Positions 13,576-15,012 of a stretch of 15,012 bases of DNA are shown piece by piece (positions within the stretch are counted from its first letter, which is position 1; each line of letters starts with the position of its first letter). The DNA comes from Phycisphaeraceae bacterium (GTDB lineage Bacteria; Planctomycetota; Phycisphaerae; Phycisphaerales; Phycisphaeraceae). Below the pieces are notes generated by a model that was given only the letters and a program-made list of their open reading frames with translations, ran no database searches and was not told where the DNA came from. Both the position numbers and the translations under genes were made by a program. The stretch is taken from contig JAJDCV010000169.1 in NCBI GenBank assembly GCA_029260675.1, positions 1-15,012 on the forward strand, read 5' to 3'.

Positions 13576-15012
13576 ATGGCCAACGGCAAGAGTAAATCAT
13601 CGACGACCGCACGGCGGCGTGAGGTCCGCAAGAGCGTGCCGCGGCCGGGCCCCAAGTGGGTGCAGATGCTTCGCCGACGTGAGGTCGGTTGGGCGGCCAT
13701 GTATATCGCGATGCTGGTCGCGGTGGCGGGCCCGGTGGCGCTGTGGCTGGGTGGTTCTGACCACTACTACCCCGGCCAGGTCCTCACCGAACCGGTGATC
13801 GTCCGGGTGGCGTTTGAACGCGAAGACGTCGAGCGGACACGGCAGCTGCGTGAGGCGGCGAGGCGGAATCTACCAGCGACCTACGTTGCGGACCAGGACT
13901 ATCTCAAGGCACTGAACACTCGCCTGAACGACCTGCTTGCCTGGACGGAGTATGACACGCTGGAAGAGATCCCGGCGGAATACCGCGGGCAGGTCAAGCT
14001 GACGCCTCTGGTGTTGCGTGAATTACGGCTTTACGTCGACAAGGAAAGAGTCCCGACCGAGCAGTGGAAGGCGGACACGCGGCGTTTCCTCCAGGAGTTG
14101 TTCGAGCTGGCGGTTCTTGACCCCAAAGGCCCGCACCCAAGCGATGATCCGGTGGAGATGTTGCCGATCACGATCATTCACCCGGACCCGGTACCGGGCA
14201 AGGCCCTTGAGCAACGGTTGTCTGGCCGACGCATCCTGTCGCTGAACGACACCGAACGGCTCGAGAAAGATGTCGAGTTCGCGACGCGGTTCTTCAAGGG
14301 CGAGCACCTGCATGAATCGGTCGTGGCGTTGGTGCTCACGAACCCTCAGGCAACCTACCACTACGATCCGAAGCTCACGGGTTTGCGTGGCGACGAGGCG
14401 GCGGCCGCGGTTGAGAAACAGGTGCTGACCTATCAGCCCGACACGATCCTGTTCGCCACGGGCACGGAATTGACGCGCGACGACATCGGGTTGATTGCAA
14501 GCGAGCAGCGCGCATACGTCCACAGCCTCACGCCCGCGCAAAACTTCCTGGTGCTGTTCGGCCGGCTGGGGCTGATCCTGCTGGTCGGTGTCGCGGTGTG
14601 GACCTACATCTTCTATTACAACGACAAGATCGTCCGCAACCCGATGCGCGGGCTGGCGATCACGTCATTGGTGCTGCTGTGCCAGGTCCTGGCGGTGGGT
14701 TTTGGGCGCGGCTACCCGCAACTCCTGCCGGCGATGACGACGCTGCCGGTGCTGATGGCGGCGACCGTCCTCGTGATCGTCTACGACCAGCGATTCGCGC
14801 TGGCGATGGGTGGGTTCCTTGGGTTATTGATCCTGCTGAGCCTGGACCTCAGCGCGGAATACATGCTGGTGATGATGGCGGGCGTGGGTGTGACCGTCGC
14901 GCTGCTGCGTGAGGTACGCAGCCGATCCAAGCTGGTCACCGTCGGGCTGTGGTCCGGCCTGGCGATGGCGGTGACGCTGTTCCTCACGGCTGTGATGACC
15001 CACCCGCTGAAC
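13576..15012 (+). CDS. 7TM-HD (PgpH/YqfF-type) protein, 5' part
   Basis: The frame is open from ATG 13576 to the right edge (479 codons, no stop). A basic N-terminus is followed by a first transmembrane helix (about 41-60, AMYIAMLVAVAGPVALWLGG). A large extracytoplasmic domain (about 61-330) follows, beginning YPGQVLTEPVIVRVAFERED, which matches the 7TM-HD extracellular domain opening. Several membrane helices then follow from LVLFGRLGLILLVGVAVWTY onward. Family members end in an HD domain that hydrolyses cyclic-di-AMP; that part is beyond the window, so catalysis cannot be verified. The position after phoH fits the common phoH-pgpH-ybeY order. An in-frame ATG at 13516 is an alternative start without a ribosome binding site. 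The 182-bp gap after phoH is longer than usual and has no other gene; it contains a TGATAAAATC motif at 13399-13408. Confidence 0.9.
   Translation, partial: MANGKSKSSTTARRREVRKSVPRPGPKWVQMLRRREVGWAAMYIAMLVAVAGPVALWLGGSDHYYPGQVLTEPVIVRVAFEREDVERTRQLREAARRNLPATYVADQDYLKALNTRLNDLLAWTEYDTLEEIPAEYRGQVKLTPLVLRELRLYVDKERVPTEQWKADTRRFLQELFELAVLDPKGPHPSDDPVEMLPITIIHPDPVPGKALEQRLSGRRILSLNDTERLEKDVEFATRFFKGEHLHESVVALVLTNPQATYHYDPKLTGLRGDEAAAAVEKQVLTYQPDTILFATGTELTRDDIGLIASEQRAYVHSLTPAQNFLVLFGRLGLILLVGVAVWTYIFYYNDKIVRNPMRGLAITSLVLLCQVLAVGFGRGYPQLLPAMTTLPVLMAATVLVIVYDQRFALAMGGFLGLLILLSLDLSAEYMLVMMAGVGVTVALLREVRSRSKLVTVGLWSGLAMAVTLFLTAVMTHPLN

Noticed and set aside
13257..13595. Plus-strand frame bridging phoH and the 7TM-HD gene
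   Set aside because: It overlaps the phoH end in another frame, is Arg/Ser/Gly-rich with no motif, and has no ribosome site.

Overview
The window reads as high-GC bacterial chromosome, most likely a planctomycete of the class Phycisphaerae. That assignment is inference. It rests on the REP-associated transposase type (a WWLPNDPRGS N-terminus and RYVEQNP motif), the GC-rich codon use, and the phoH / 7TM-HD pairing; no rRNA or other phylogenetic marker is present.

Left part (1-3025), housekeeping and transport. A membrane protein start runs off the left edge on the minus strand. Upstream of it on the same strand is a complete shikimate kinase (aroK). A DciA/DUF721 protein is divergent from aroK, separated by a short region holding a heptamer tandem repeat. 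A 601-aa SLC13-type transporter with two internal RCK_C regulatory domains converges on the DUF721 gene, and a nested inverted repeat lies in the gap. The transporter has the first asparagine-rich Na+ motif but not the second.

Middle part (3026-9372), exopolysaccharide assembly. After a 341-bp regulatory-looking gap with three palindromes comes a tight five-gene operon. It encodes an initiating phosphoglycosyl transferase, a Wza-like outer-membrane export lipoprotein, a Wzz/GumC chain-length protein with an extra C-terminal membrane helix, an ExeA-like AAA ATPase that starts on the base after the upstream stop codon, and a CpsD-type tyrosine autokinase with a dense Arg/Tyr tail. This set and order resemble exosortase (XrtA/PEP-CTERM) EPS loci, but no exosortase, polymerase or flippase is in the window. 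A protein resembling only the N-terminal domain of a GT4-type glycosyltransferase follows, behind a G-rich leader with a run of ten Gs.

Right-middle (9373-11541). A good sigma-70-like promoter precedes two secreted or membrane-anchored proteins of unknown function that look like an operon.

Right part (11542-15012). A REP-associated tyrosine transposase (RAYT) gene, broken by one in-frame amber codon, sits between two BIME-like palindrome pairs. It lies just upstream of phoH. phoH is followed by the first 479 codons of a 7TM-HD (PgpH/YqfF type) cyclic-di-AMP phosphodiesterase that runs off the right edge.

I found no CRISPR array, tRNA, rRNA or phage gene. The most unusual items are the RAYT/REP module with its amber codon and adjacent perfect hairpin, the truncated glycosyltransferase with its G-tract leader, the altered transporter motif, and the uncharacterised secreted pair.
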